Shown: positions 25,849-35,137 of the stretch, one piece after another
Numbering within the stretch: the stretch's first letter is position 1
Layout: every line of letters starts with the position of its first letter
Origin: Marinobacter zhejiangensis
GTDB lineage: Bacteria > Pseudomonadota > Gammaproteobacteria > Pseudomonadales > Oleiphilaceae
Length of the DNA stretch: 64,000 nt
NCBI RefSeq assembly: GCF_900114775.1
Contig: NZ_FOUE01000002.1
Coordinates: 186,001 to 250,000 of the forward strand
Direction of reading: 5' to 3'
The notes under the pieces: model-generated
What the model saw: only the letters and a program-made list of their open reading frames with translations
Told to the model about the DNA's origin: nothing
The model's database searches: none
Program-made: the position numbers and the translations under genes

Positions 25849-26650
25849 TCACTGGTGCCGGAGCTTTTTCTTTATCTCCGGATATTCGAGCCCGTCTTTC
25901 TTCATATAGATGTGTACTGCTCTATGGCAGTTTGGGCACAGCAATGCAAAATCATTTTGGCTTAAAACGTAAGTAGAGGAGTATGCCGCGATAGGCACCT
26001 TATGGTGCGCTTCTATGTATTCGACGCCATACCGCCCGGAAAAGTTTAAATCGCAAATATCGCAAACCGAGGCCGAGTTGGCTTTGAGCGCCTTGACGGC
26101 TCCTCGGTCACGCTCAGCCATCAGGTGCATCACGTACTTTCTGCCGCCCTCTTGGTACAGAACCTCTTCCTGAGGCAGAGACCGCTCTGGCGCGAAGCCA
26201 GACCCGCGTTCTAGAACGACGAATTTAGTCTCGATTGCAGATACAAAAAAAAGTACCCTCGAAAACCCAGGAATTGCTGCTCTCTGTGAACAACAACACG
26301 GGATATTGGTACTGAGGCTGATTAATGAGTGCCGTATTTGCCTTTTCCGAGTAAGAAACTTCGCCGCCCCTAGCTTTAAAAGAGTAATGGTATGAAGCCT
26401 TGCCATCATCTGCCCACCCATCCTCTTCATATGACCCCGGCCGAGTCTTGATGATCACTCCGTGCCATGCTGGTGGTTCGCCAATCCAATTGATCCCCTG
26501 CTGCGGTGTGTTGTTTATTCTTACCTCTGCACCTCCCCAGAACTGAGAGTCAGCAACCTTGGAGTATTGAATTAGATCAAAGAGATTGCGCTTCGTGACG
26601 ACATCTCCCGAAGCGAGCAGAAATAGATCCTGTGGTTTTTTCAGCTCCAT
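25849..26650 (-). pseudogene. HNH endonuclease gene split by a frameshift at an A8/T8 tract
   Basis: Two overlapping frames make one protein if a single base is lost in the run of eight A (26245-26252, T8 on the coding strand). The upstream part starts at ATG 26650 with AAGGA 7 nt upstream, and runs through LFLLASGDVVTKRNLFDL to WVFEGTFF. The downstream part continues as FVSAIETKFVVLERG and ends in an HNH nuclease domain: CDIC, then HHKVPIAAYSS, then LLCPNCHRAVH, a zinc-containing McrA-like ββα-metal fold. As read, translation stops about 17 nt after the tract, giving a protein without nuclease. A sequencing slip, a true pseudogene, or slippage-controlled expression are all possible. It converges on the methylase gene. 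Confidence 0.75.
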
Positions 26651-26952
26651 GGGCACATCCTTTCCGGGAAGCCTTACAGATATTGGTAGCAGTCTATAGC
26701 ATGGCATAGAGTTGATGGCTACGTGATTGCTGGAAGAGACCTTTCTACTGCTGAAACCACAGGTGACCGATTTTGAATCTCACCGTAGTTTGGTAACTCT
26801 GGGTTTATGGCGGTCCTCAATGGGTATAAGTTTATTAAATTCAAAGAACTACCACTGACAGGCATCATGAGATTGGATATCAATCTCGACTTGGGCTGAC
26901 ACAGTCTCGTTTTTCAGTGCGTATTTATCTTGAGATTTTTTTTTGCAAACAA

Positions 26953-26971
26953 GAAGTGTTATCATTACGAT
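26953..26971 (+). promoter_or_regulatory. Fur-box-like site in the TonB receptor promoter
   Basis: GAAGTGTTATCATTACGAT resembles the 19-bp Fur consensus, best in its right half (TTATCATTA). It overlaps a possible sigma-70 promoter, TTGCAA at 26943-26948 and TACGAT at 26966-26971 with 17 bp between. It lies about 45 bp before the receptor start. The rest of 26651-26950 shows only AT-rich sequence and no gene. Confidence 0.5.
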
Positions 26972-27012
26972 TCGCTCCGAATTGAATCGATTGGTCAAGT
27001 TGGAGCGCCGTT

Positions 27013-29145
27013 ATGTCTCATCGTTTGCCCCCTGTTTTCCGCCGCAGCAGTCTGGCAACTGCTGTTCTCCTGGCGACCCTGCCTACCCTGTCCGTTGCAG
27101 AGGACGTCATTGTGTTGGATGCCGTTGAAGTCAGCGGCCAGCGCGGTGAGCCGTCATCCGAATCCACCGGGAGCTACACCGTAGGATCGACGAGCACGGC
27201 CACCAAGCTTGACCTGACCGCCAGGGAAACCCCGCAAGCGGTATCGGTAGCAACGCGCCAGCAAATGGATGACTTTGGCCAGGACGACATAAACGACGTC
27301 CTTGACAGCACCACCGGCGTCACCGTGGAGCGGGCCGAAACAGACCGTACCTACTACACCTCTCGCGGCTTCGATATCACCAACTTCCAGTACGACGGTG
27401 TGGGTCTGCCCATGGTGTACGGCAATGTGCTGGGCAAGATCGATACGGCGTTCTTTGACCGGGTAGAGGTACTGCGTGGTGCCAATGGTTTGATGACCGG
27501 GATTGGCAATCCATCTGCGACCGTGAACTTTATCCGCAAGCGGCCGACGGTCGATACCCAGGCGTCCGTTGCGGCGACTGTTGGGTCTCACGAGTACGGT
27601 CGCCTGGTATCGGACGTGTCTGGCTCCATGTCGGACTCCGGTAACGTCCGTGGCCGTCTGGTGGTGGGTGGAGAGGGGAGCGAAAGCTACCTGGATCGTT
27701 ATGAAACCACTCGCCAGATGCTGTATGGCGTTATTGAAGCAGATCTGACCGATACCACTTTGCTGACCCTTGGGCACTTTACCCAGACCTCGGATGCCGA
27801 CAGTCCCATGTGGGGTTCCCTGCCGCTGTTCTACAGTGATGGCACGCCCACCAACTACACCCGCTCCACCAGTACATCGGCGGATTGGGCCTATTGGAAC
27901 AGTCGCTACCACAACACCTTTGTGGAGTTGGGTCAGCAGTTGGGGGGAGGCTGGCAGGCCAAACTGAATGTCACCCGGCTGGAAATCGACAGCGACTCGA
28001 AGCTGTTCTATCAGTACGGCACGCCCGATAAGGACACCGGCCTCGGCCTGGCGGCCTACCCGAGTGAGTACGACCTGACTAAAGAGCAGTGGATTGCCGA
28101 CCTGTATGCGTCCGGTCCCTTCTCCCTGGCGGGGCGCACCCATGAACTGGTGGTGGGCAGCAACTGGTCTTATTCGGAACTGGATGACGTTTCCCGCTAC
28201 GGCCAGGGCATCGGGACACCGCTGCCGCCGCTGGAACAGTGGACGGGGAACTATCCGGAACCGTCCTTCGATGCCCGTGTCGATGGCAGTGACTGGACCG
28301 ATAAGTACATCAGCAGCTATGCCGCTGCGCGTTGGTCCCTGACTGATCGTCTGAGCGCGATCACCGGGTTGCGCATGACCTGGCTCGACAGCCATGGCAC
28401 CAACTACGGCGACAGCAAGGACACCAGCTACGACGCGGTGGACACTCCGTATGCCGGCCTGATCTATGACCTCAACGACCAGCACTCGGTGTACGCCAGC
28501 TACACCGAGATCTTCACCCCGCAGACCGAAGAAGACCTGAGTGGCGACCGCCTGGACCCGATTGAGGGGCAGAACTACGAGCTGGGGCTCAAGAGCGAAT
28601 ACCTTGACCGCCGCCTGCAGACCACCGTGGCCGTGTTTCATACCGACCAGAAAAACGTTGCCACGCAGGCCGGTCTGCTGGCCAATGGGGATGCCTACTA
28701 CGAGGCTGAAGACGGGCTGAGCAGCGATGGTATCGAAATGGAAGTTGTGGGTGCGATTGGTGAGCGTATCCAGCTCACGGCGGGCTATTCCTATGTGGAT
28801 ATCGAAGACGAGGCCAACAATGCGGCCCGCACTTTTGTCCCGGAACACCTGGTACGGGCGAAGGGAACCTACGATGTGCCTGCCGTTAACGGGTTGAAGG
28901 TCGGTGCCCTGGTGCGTTGGCAGTCTGACATCAGCGCCATGGTGGGGGATGTTGAAGTCAAGCAGGACAGCTATGCCCTGGTTGACCTGATGGCCAACTA
29001 TCGCTTCAGTGATAACTGGACCACGACCCTGAACGTCTACAACGTCACTGATGAAAAGTACCTGAGCAGCCTCTATTGGGGCGGGAGCCAGAGCTACTAT
29101 GGAGCACCGGTCAGTGCCGACCTGACGGTGAAATGGACGTACTGA
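27013..29145 (+). CDS. TonB-dependent ferric-siderophore receptor (FhuE/FpvA-like)
   Basis: A 710-residue outer-membrane receptor. A signal peptide ends near LPTLSVAEDV. The plug domain (about 60-165) has TARETPQAVSVATRQQMDDFG, a TonB-box-proximal region, and TSRGFDITNFQYDGVGLP, typical of the FhuE/FpvA/FoxA hydroxamate-pyoverdine group. The barrel follows, with the TonB-receptor C-terminal segment NVYNVTDEKYLSSLYWGG and a terminal aromatic residue (WTY). It imports an iron-siderophore complex using TonB-ExbBD energy. The Fur-box-like promoter site and the fhuCDBF operon 6 kb downstream fit an iron-starvation role. The exact siderophore cannot be read. Confidence 0.93.
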   Translation: MSHRLPPVFRRSSLATAVLLATLPTLSVAEDVIVLDAVEVSGQRGEPSSESTGSYTVGSTSTATKLDLTARETPQAVSVATRQQMDDFGQDDINDVLDSTTGVTVERAETDRTYYTSRGFDITNFQYDGVGLPMVYGNVLGKIDTAFFDRVEVLRGANGLMTGIGNPSATVNFIRKRPTVDTQASVAATVGSHEYGRLVSDVSGSMSDSGNVRGRLVVGGEGSESYLDRYETTRQMLYGVIEADLTDTTLLTLGHFTQTSDADSPMWGSLPLFYSDGTPTNYTRSTSTSADWAYWNSRYHNTFVELGQQLGGGWQAKLNVTRLEIDSDSKLFYQYGTPDKDTGLGLAAYPSEYDLTKEQWIADLYASGPFSLAGRTHELVVGSNWSYSELDDVSRYGQGIGTPLPPLEQWTGNYPEPSFDARVDGSDWTDKYISSYAAARWSLTDRLSAITGLRMTWLDSHGTNYGDSKDTSYDAVDTPYAGLIYDLNDQHSVYASYTEIFTPQTEEDLSGDRLDPIEGQNYELGLKSEYLDRRLQTTVAVFHTDQKNVATQAGLLANGDAYYEAEDGLSSDGIEMEVVGAIGERIQLTAGYSYVDIEDEANNAARTFVPEHLVRAKGTYDVPAVNGLKVGALVRWQSDISAMVGDVEVKQDSYALVDLMANYRFSDNWTTTLNVYNVTDEKYLSSLYWGGSQSYYGAPVSADLTVKWTY

Positions 29146-29159
29146 TTCATCGCAGAACA

Positions 29160-29190
29160 AAGAAGCCCGGCGATGACCGGGCTTCTTTTT
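29160..29190 (+). terminator. Rho-independent terminator after the TonB receptor
   Basis: AAGAAGCCCGG (29160-29170), a 6-nt loop, then CCGGGCTTCTT followed by further T residues. The A-run on the other side means it can also serve ilvM, which ends at 29212 from the opposite direction. Confidence 0.85.
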
Positions 29191-29211
29191 GTCAGGCTGT
29201 TGTGGGGTAAC

Positions 29212-29472
29212 TCAGGCCCGTTGGGCGGCAGCGACGGCGGGCATCCGGTGTACCCGGTTGACCGTGTGCAGCTTCTCAAGCTGTGATTGCAGCATGGCAA
29301 CCGGGCGGCTGCCCTTGAGGGTCAGTGCCATTTCCCAGGTGCCGTCCCGAAGTTCGGCATTCATGCCGGTTACCTCAAAGCCCCGGACTCGGATGACCTG
29401 ACACAGGCGCTCAATGGCGGCAGGCTCCGGGTTCATTTCACAGTAGATACGATGCTGGTCTGGCTGGCTCAT
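29212..29472 (-). CDS. ilvM: acetolactate synthase isozyme II regulatory subunit
   Basis: An 86-residue single ACT-type domain (PAAIERLCQVIRVRGFEVTGMNAE) matching the short IlvM class rather than the longer IlvN/IlvH. IlvM supports activity of the catalytic subunit IlvG. Its ATG overlaps the ilvG stop in an ATGA arrangement, so translation is coupled. It is the last gene of this short operon; the ilvE/D/A genes found downstream in enterics are absent here. Confidence 0.88.
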   Translation of the reverse strand: MSQPDQHRIYCEMNPEPAAIERLCQVIRVRGFEVTGMNAELRDGTWEMALTLKGSRPVAMLQSQLEKLHTVNRVHRMPAVAAAQRA

Positions 29473-31241
29473 GCGGCATTCTCCTTGGCATTTCGTTTGG
29501 GCGCCTGGGCGCTGCTGGCACTGCTTGTTGGGTGTTCTGTTGGTGTCTGGCCCGCAGACATGTTCTGGTGTCGCTGGGTATGCTCATCCAGCATGTCGCC
29601 GTTGCTGGCGCCCGGTTTGACGATGGGCCAGACGTTGTCCTGGCGGGCAATGGCCACATGCAGGAGCATGGGGCCGTCGTAGGCCAGTATGGTTTCGATT
29701 CCCCGGCGAATCTGGTCGCTCCGCTGGATGCTGATGGCCGGAATGTCGAACGCCCGCGCCATTGCCACGAAGTCCGGGTTATCGTCCAGGTTGATCTGGC
29801 TCTCCCGGTTACCGTAGAACAGTTCCTGTTGCTGGCGGACCATGCCCAGGCACTGGTTGTCCATGATGATCAGCTTGACCGGCAGCCGGTAGCGGCGGAT
29901 GGTCGCCAGCTCCTGGGCGTTCATCATGAACGAACCGTCACCGCTGACGTTGATCACGGTTTTCCCCCGGCAGGCGAACTGGGCACCAATGGCCGCCGGA
30001 AGGCCAAAGCCCATGGTGCCCAGGCCACCACTGGTGAGGTGGTGACGGGGGTGAGCAAAGCGATAGTGCTGGGCGACCCACATCTGGTGCTGGCCAACGT
30101 CGCAGGCAATGACGGTGTCATCGCCGGTAATCCGGGACAGCTGGCGCACAAACGCGGGGCCGCTGATTGGCGCTTCCGGCTCGTCGTTATCGGCAGCAGG
30201 AAAGCCCTTGGTGGCGCGCCACTCCTGGCATTGCTGTTGCCAGTCGCCAATGGCCAGTGGGGTGCCAGACGTGGCCTGGGTAAACGCCTGCATCAGGCTG
30301 CCAAGATCCCCATTCAAGGCAATATCCGCTTTCCGCAGCTTGTTGAATTCGGCGGCATCCGCGTCAATGTGGATGACCCGGGCGTTCGGGGCAAAGCCGT
30401 CGAGCTTGCCGGTGGCCCGGTCATCGAGCCGCGCGCCAACAACCATCAGCAGGTCGCAGGCGTCTACCGCCAGGTTAGCGCCCCGTGAACCGTGCATCCC
30501 CAGCATGCCCAAATGGTAGGGGTCATGCCGGCTGTGGTTACCAATACCCTTAAGGGTAACAACGCTGGGTATGCCAGCCTGGTCGGCGAACTGACGGAAG
30601 GCTTGTTCTGCACCAGCCAGGCTGACACCGCCACCACTGTAGAGCAGGGGGCGACGAGCCTCGCTGAGCAGGGCCAACGCCTCGTCGATGGCGCAGGGGG
30701 CCGTTGCAACCGGGGTTATCGGGGCCATGGCCGTCGGCGGGATATCGGTCAACAGGATGTCTTTGGGGATATCAACCCACACCGGGCCGGGGCGGCCGTC
30801 CTGGGCCAGATGGATGGCTTCTTCCATAATCGCCGGAAGTTCCGCCGGGTCGGTGACCAGGTAACTGTGCTTGACGATCCCCAGGGCCATTCCGAGAACG
30901 TCGGTTTCCTGGAAGGCATCGGTACCGATCAGCGCTGAAGGCACCTGGCCGGTGATCACCAGCATGGGAATGGAGTCGCGGTGGGCATTGGCGACGCCGG
31001 TGATCAGGTTGGTGGCACCGGGGCCGGAGGTGGCGATGCACACACCGAGGCGACCACTGGCACGGGCATAGCCGTCTGCGGCGAGGGCACAGCCTTGCTC
31101 GTGGCGGCACAGCACATGCTCGATCCCCACCGAGTCCACCAGGGCGTCGTACAGCGGCATGATGCAGCCGCCGGGGTAGCCGAAAACGGTGTCGATCTGG
31201 TGGCGATGAAACGCCTCAAGTATGTGTTGTGCGCCGTTCAT
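29469..31241 (-). CDS. ilvG: acetolactate synthase isozyme II catalytic subunit
   Basis: A 590-residue thiamine-diphosphate enzyme. It condenses pyruvate with pyruvate or 2-oxobutyrate, the first common step of valine, leucine and isoleucine synthesis. The catalytic glutamate is in CRHEQG (about residue 47), and the ThDP/Mg motif is GDGSFMMNAQELATIRRYRLPVKLIIMDN in pieces. The start MNGAQ at 31241 has AAGGG 9 nt upstream and matches the beginning of E. coli IlvG; earlier in-frame codons are not needed. The C-terminus carries a roughly 35-residue low-complexity tail rich in Ser, Ala, Gln and Pro beyond the usual end. Expression is controlled by the leader peptide and attenuator upstream. Confidence 0.95.
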   Translation of the reverse strand: MNGAQHILEAFHRHQIDTVFGYPGGCIMPLYDALVDSVGIEHVLCRHEQGCALAADGYARASGRLGVCIATSGPGATNLITGVANAHRDSIPMLVITGQVPSALIGTDAFQETDVLGMALGIVKHSYLVTDPAELPAIMEEAIHLAQDGRPGPVWVDIPKDILLTDIPPTAMAPITPVATAPCAIDEALALLSEARRPLLYSGGGVSLAGAEQAFRQFADQAGIPSVVTLKGIGNHSRHDPYHLGMLGMHGSRGANLAVDACDLLMVVGARLDDRATGKLDGFAPNARVIHIDADAAEFNKLRKADIALNGDLGSLMQAFTQATSGTPLAIGDWQQQCQEWRATKGFPAADNDEPEAPISGPAFVRQLSRITGDDTVIACDVGQHQMWVAQHYRFAHPRHHLTSGGLGTMGFGLPAAIGAQFACRGKTVINVSGDGSFMMNAQELATIRRYRLPVKLIIMDNQCLGMVRQQQELFYGNRESQINLDDNPDFVAMARAFDIPAISIQRSDQIRRGIETILAYDGPMLLHVAIARQDNVWPIVKPGASNGDMLDEHTQRHQNMSAGQTPTEHPTSSASSAQAPKRNAKENAA

Positions 31242-31269
31242 TTTCATTTTCCCTTGGTTTTCTGGTCGC

Positions 31270-31308
31270 AAAAAAAAGCCCCCGGAACCTTTCGGTGCCG
31301 GGGGCTTT
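31270..31308 (-). terminator. ilv attenuator terminator
   Basis: On the minus strand AAAGCCCCCGG (31308-31298) pairs with CCGGGGGCTTT (31285-31275), and eight T follow: a strong intrinsic terminator 29 nt before ilvG. The 5' arm can instead pair with an identical CCGGGGGCTTT inside the leader coding region (31367-31357), which gives an antiterminator. Ribosome stalling on the Val/Leu codons of ilvL would decide between the two. Confidence 0.9.
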
Positions 31309-31332
31309 GGTGTTCATTCTGGATGTGTGTCG

Positions 31333-31425
31333 TTATCTCATCCGCTTGTCCACGCAAAAGCCCCCGGTTGGTACCACGACCACCAGGACTAGCTTCACTA
31401 GGACGATAACGGCGTTGAAGTTCAT
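31333..31425 (-). CDS. ilvL: ilv operon leader peptide
   Basis: A 30-residue peptide, MNFNAVIVLVKLVLVVVVPT with a ten-residue tail, ending at TAA 31333. Of residues 6-18, twelve of thirteen are Val, Leu or Ile. This is the signature of a branched-chain amino-acid attenuation leader: low charged valyl- or leucyl-tRNA stalls the ribosome, the antiterminator forms and ilvGM is transcribed. The Pro-Thr-Gly-Gly-Phe codons after the control region are themselves the antiterminator arm. The ribosome site is weak (AAGAAC upstream). Confidence 0.88.
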   Translation of the reverse strand: MNFNAVIVLVKLVLVVVVPTGGFCVDKRMR

Positions 31426-31556
31426 TAAGTTCAGTTCTTCACATAAAAGAGTTCGACAACAAGTGCGTAAAATCTAACCTACGTATTTGGCTGTTTTCAA
31501 GCCTTTTTTTCAACGAATGACTGTTGGCCGGAATAAATGGCTCCGGAAATGAGCGC

Positions 31557-33275
31557 TCAAAGACCGGGGGGCGGGACGTTGCTGCGCAGGGCGAGTTCCG
31601 CTTCCGGCACCGGTGTCGGACGGGTTTCCCGGTCATAGGTACGTTGCTCCGGCGCCTTGTTGAGCTGCCTTGCCAGTTCGGCGAACTCGGTCTGAAAGAC
31701 CGCGAGGCTCCACTGGCCGAAGACCGTGTGGCCGCCTTCGTATCGTTGCCGCTGATACTCCTCGCGGGTGGTTACGTAGCCCATGTAATCGTTGCAGTAG
31801 GTGAGCAGCAGCACCTGTTCGATGCCGGTGTTTGCCAGTTGAGCTGAGACGGTATCACGCACCCGCTGGCCAGCAACTGTGGTGAATTCGCCGGGGCAGC
31901 AGACCACGGCAATTTGGCCCAGGGTAACGATCTGCAGCGGTAGCACAGAGGGCACCAGGTCACTCTGGTTAAGCGCACCCAGGCGGGCCTGGCGTTTCAT
32001 CTCGGCAACCAGAGGGTCCGCCCAGCCCGGCAGGGGAAGGCGATCAAGCGTGTGCCCCAGCACCTGCTTCCGTCCCGCCTCCAGCAGGATATCCTTGTTG
32101 CCCTGGGCTTGGTAGAGCTGTTGGTAGTACGAACGGTCACTGTCGTCCGCTGAACCATTGAGGCGTTTCCGTCGCAGCCGGCGCGCCAGCCAGCCGGCAG
32201 ATCTGGCCAGCAGTGAGGGCATGCCCGGGCCATCGACCGGGGTACCGGCGAAGAACGGTACGCCGTGGCAGGGGGCGCTGGTATAGGCATCATCAACACC
32301 GTTGGCATAAGCCGGGTCAGCTTTGCGCCCCGGCATGGCGATGTAGCTGAGCAGCGCGTCGAGCCCCTCGGATTCAATGCGCGTGGCCTCTTCGCCAAGA
32401 GCCCCCAAAGCCAGCGTACTCTGGTACTCGCCGTTACGGCGTGCGTACTGGTATTCGGCCTCACCGTGAATAGCCTTGCGTCTGCGGGCCTGCCCGGGGC
32501 CATGGTAGTGGGGGGACACATCCCCGGCCGTGCCTTGGGCGAAGATGGCAACTGGGTTGGCGATACCCGTGGCTTCCAGTTGGCTCTCGGCATTGCGGGC
32601 GGCATAGCCCTTGTTGTCGCCGTCAAAGGCGGTCTGCTGACTGCTCACGCAGGTGGCATGGACGCCAAACAGCGACATCAGCGCATGGGTCTGGCCATTC
32701 CTCTGGAAATCCAGGACGGGCATGGTCCGGTCCAGTGCCAGGTGGGCATGGAGATCATCCCTGGGGACAATCTCGGGGTTCTCGTTATAGGCATCGAGGG
32801 AGCGGTTCCAGGCAACCGGGATCTCATTCTCAAAATGGCCGGTGGAAAGGCTGATCTCTGTGGGTTCAGCGCTGTTCCAGGCTTCCAGGATGGTTTCGGC
32901 AGTGGTGGTGACAATGGCTTCCACGTAGTCCGGGACATACCCTGGGGTGACCAGGTTATAGAGCCCATCGTGGCTGCAGCCACCCGGGCCGGAATGGGTA
33001 TGGGTACAGGTCAGGACCAGCTGTTCGGGGGTGAAATCGCCCCCCAGTACTGTGGTGAGGTGGTCGCACACACCTTGGCGAATGGCGTAGGTGATGTACC
33101 CCAGATCAAGGCAGCAGAAAACCAGGTGCTGGTGCCCATGATGGAGAACGATTGTGCGGCACATCAGCGGCAGGCGTGTGGAGCGGGCCCGGTGGTGCCA
33201 TTGGCCGTAGCCATGCATGGCATAGCCCCGTGGGGTGAGGGGAAGTGGTTGCTTGCTCCAGCCAGCCAGGTACAT
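31557..33275 (-). CDS. neutral/alkaline ceramidase-family hydrolase
   Basis: A 572-residue protein of the neutral ceramidase N-terminal family. Zinc-site motif THTHSGPGG (about residues 92-100) matches the family's H-T-H-S-G-P-G, and the conserved GTAGDVSPH segment lies near residue 250. ATG 33275 has GAGG 5 nt upstream; the in-frame GTG at 33281 overlaps that site. Secreted bacterial ceramidases have a signal peptide and about 650 residues. This one has no visible signal and is shorter at the C-terminus, so it may be a cytoplasmic paralogue with another amide or ester substrate. It is a single gene, with an operator-like palindrome upstream. Confidence 0.85.
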   Translation of the reverse strand: MYLAGWSKQPLPLTPRGYAMHGYGQWHHRARSTRLPLMCRTIVLHHGHQHLVFCCLDLGYITYAIRQGVCDHLTTVLGGDFTPEQLVLTCTHTHSGPGGCSHDGLYNLVTPGYVPDYVEAIVTTTAETILEAWNSAEPTEISLSTGHFENEIPVAWNRSLDAYNENPEIVPRDDLHAHLALDRTMPVLDFQRNGQTHALMSLFGVHATCVSSQQTAFDGDNKGYAARNAESQLEATGIANPVAIFAQGTAGDVSPHYHGPGQARRRKAIHGEAEYQYARRNGEYQSTLALGALGEEATRIESEGLDALLSYIAMPGRKADPAYANGVDDAYTSAPCHGVPFFAGTPVDGPGMPSLLARSAGWLARRLRRKRLNGSADDSDRSYYQQLYQAQGNKDILLEAGRKQVLGHTLDRLPLPGWADPLVAEMKRQARLGALNQSDLVPSVLPLQIVTLGQIAVVCCPGEFTTVAGQRVRDTVSAQLANTGIEQVLLLTYCNDYMGYVTTREEYQRQRYEGGHTVFGQWSLAVFQTEFAELARQLNKAPEQRTYDRETRPTPVPEAELALRSNVPPPGL

Positions 33276-33309
33276 GAACACCTCTGTACACTCGTAGAAT
33301 GATATTAAC

Positions 33310-33324
33310 GTGACATTGTGTCAC
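33310..33324. promoter_or_regulatory. operator-like palindrome upstream of the ceramidase-family gene
   Basis: GTGACATTGTGTCAC is a 6-3-6 inverted repeat centred 42 bp before the hydrolase start, flanked by TTAA-like sequence on both sides. Size and position suit a TetR- or GntR-type repressor, but no regulator gene is adjacent. Confidence 0.4.
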
Positions 33325-33410
33325 TTAATCGCATGCTAGCGAAATTGGCTGGCCCTGTCATGGGGGCAGGAGGGAATGGCCCTGAAGGACAGGGCCTGAA
33401 CCATTGGGTA

Positions 33411-35036
33411 CTACTGGCGGAAGCGGGAGGCGATGGCCTCGGCTTCGCTGGCCATCCGCTCCAGTTCGGGCAGAGTGCTCAGGTTTTCCTTGGCTGCCCG
33501 GTTCATGTTTTCGGAGATCTCCGCAACCTCAGTCACGTTCCGGCTGATGTCCTCGCTGACGCTGGTCTGTTCCTCGGCGGCTGTGGCCACTTGAGTGGTG
33601 GCGTCGTTGACACTGGCCATACGCTGGTTGATGTCGTTCAGACTCGCCCGGACAGCGGCCACCGCTTCGGCGGTTTCCTGGGTGACGATCTCGCTGGCCT
33701 GCATATACTCGGTGGCGTCCCGGGAGCCGGAGGCTATGGCGTCGATGATCCGGTCGATTTCGACGGTGGCATCCTGGGTCTTGGCCGCAAGGTTGCGCAC
33801 TTCGTCAGCGACGACGGCGAAGCCCCGGCCCGCTTCCCCGGCGCGGGCCGCTTCGATGGCAGCGTTCAGGGCCAGCAGGTTGGTCTGGTCGGCAATCTCC
33901 CGGATGACCTTCATCACGTCGCTGACCCGGCGGCCGTCTCCGGCCAGCTGGTTGACGGTCTCTGTCGAGGTCCGTATCTGCTCAGCCAGGCGGGTCATGC
34001 TGTCCATGGCGCCATTGATTTGGGTATCCGCATCGTTGGTCTGGGCCGACGTTTCCTGCACCTGGCTGGCGACCGCCGCGGCATGGGTGGCGACATCCTG
34101 GGCCGTTGCCGACATTTCGTTCATGGCGGTGGCGATCTGGTCAATGCGCAGGTGAGCCTGCTCCGACTCGATGGAGACCTGATCGGCGTTGGTCGAGATC
34201 GTGTCTCGGGTATCGTTGAGCTGGCGCGCCGTTGTGGTCATCTGGGCGCTGGTCGTGGACAGGAAGTCGTGGAGGCGGCGGGCTGCGTTGGCGAGCTGGC
34301 CCAGCTCATCCTCACGATCCAGGGTTACCGGGTCAGACAGGTTGCCGTTACCGAGTTTGTCCAGCTGGCCGATGATGGTTTGGGTAGGCCGAATGATGGC
34401 TCTCATCAGCACCAGTAAGCAGGCGGCGGTACCCAGGATGATGGCCAGCAACAGCGCGGTGCCGATCTGCCAGGTCGATGAGGTCACCTGACTGGCCAGG
34501 GATTCCGCATGGCTGAGAGCTTCGTCATGAATGACCTGAACGGCTTCGTCGATCAGCTTGGCCGGCTCCCGGTCAATGCCGGAAACTGCCTGGTCTCCCA
34601 CATGCGCATCCATGCCAGCATTGATAAACGCCTGGTAGCCCTGACGATAGGCTTGCCCCATTGAGAGGTGAGCACGCTGGAACTGGGTCAGCAAGGCCTG
34701 TGCATTAGCGCTGGTAACTTGCGGGATCAGGGTGCCTAGCTCTGTCTGGATGTCGCTTTCACGTTGTTGGAAGCGGTTCCAGTATTTGTCGAGTTGCGCA
34801 GGATCGGCGCCGCGGATCAAAACGTTCTTCCACTCCTGGACCTGGGTCTTGAAATCGATCAGTACATCCTGGGTTTCCAGCGCTGCAACCATCTCGACAC
34901 TGGCGAGTTCGTCGTAGCTATCCTTGGCTTTCAGCGAATTAACAACATAGATACCGGCTATGATGGCAAACAAAAGGTTGACGGCAACGATGATGGTGAG
35001 GATGCGGTTTAGGATGCTGCGGGAATACCATTTCAC
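33411..35036 (-). CDS. methyl-accepting chemotaxis protein
   Basis: A 541-residue chemoreceptor. Transmembrane helix 1 is at about 8-32 ([19 protein letters not shown]). A roughly 155-residue periplasmic four-helix-bundle sensor follows, then helix 2 at about 190-212, a HAMP linker and a cytoplasmic coiled coil. The hairpin tip [35 protein letters not shown] is complete in pieces. It contacts CheA/CheW to modulate flagellar rotation. The ligand is unknown. Transcribed alone; about 100 nt separate it from fhuF. Confidence 0.95.
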   Translation of the reverse strand: MKWYSRSILNRILTIIVAVNLLFAIIAGIYVVNSLKAKDSYDELASVEMVAALETQDVLIDFKTQVQEWKNVLIRGADPAQLDKYWNRFQQRESDIQTELGTLIPQVTSANAQALLTQFQRAHLSMGQAYRQGYQAFINAGMDAHVGDQAVSGIDREPAKLIDEAVQVIHDEALSHAESLASQVTSSTWQIGTALLLAIILGTAACLLVLMRAIIRPTQTIIGQLDKLGNGNLSDPVTLDREDELGQLANAARRLHDFLSTTSAQMTTTARQLNDTRDTISTNADQVSIESEQAHLRIDQIATAMNEMSATAQDVATHAAAVASQVQETSAQTNDADTQINGAMDSMTRLAEQIRTSTETVNQLAGDGRRVSDVMKVIREIADQTNLLALNAAIEAARAGEAGRGFAVVADEVRNLAAKTQDATVEIDRIIDAIASGSRDATEYMQASEIVTQETAEAVAAVRASLNDINQRMASVNDATTQVATAAEEQTSVSEDISRNVTEVAEISENMNRAAKENLSTLPELERMASEAEAIASRFRQ

Positions 35037-35137
35037 TGGCGTGTCTCCGAGGACGTTTGGCTGGCTGCAGAAAAAATGGCCGTTACTCTAGCAGTATAAG
35101 AACGATTTCCAGGTAGGGGTAATGTTGCGAATTTGTT

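Noticed and set aside
27154-29160. Very long antisense frame (668 codons) opposite the TonB receptor
   Set aside because: It is a shadow of a well-supported receptor gene in GC-rich DNA; the product has no recognisable domain.
33318-34418. 366-codon plus-strand frame opposite the chemoreceptor
   Set aside because: Glycine-rich shadow of the chemoreceptor reading frame.
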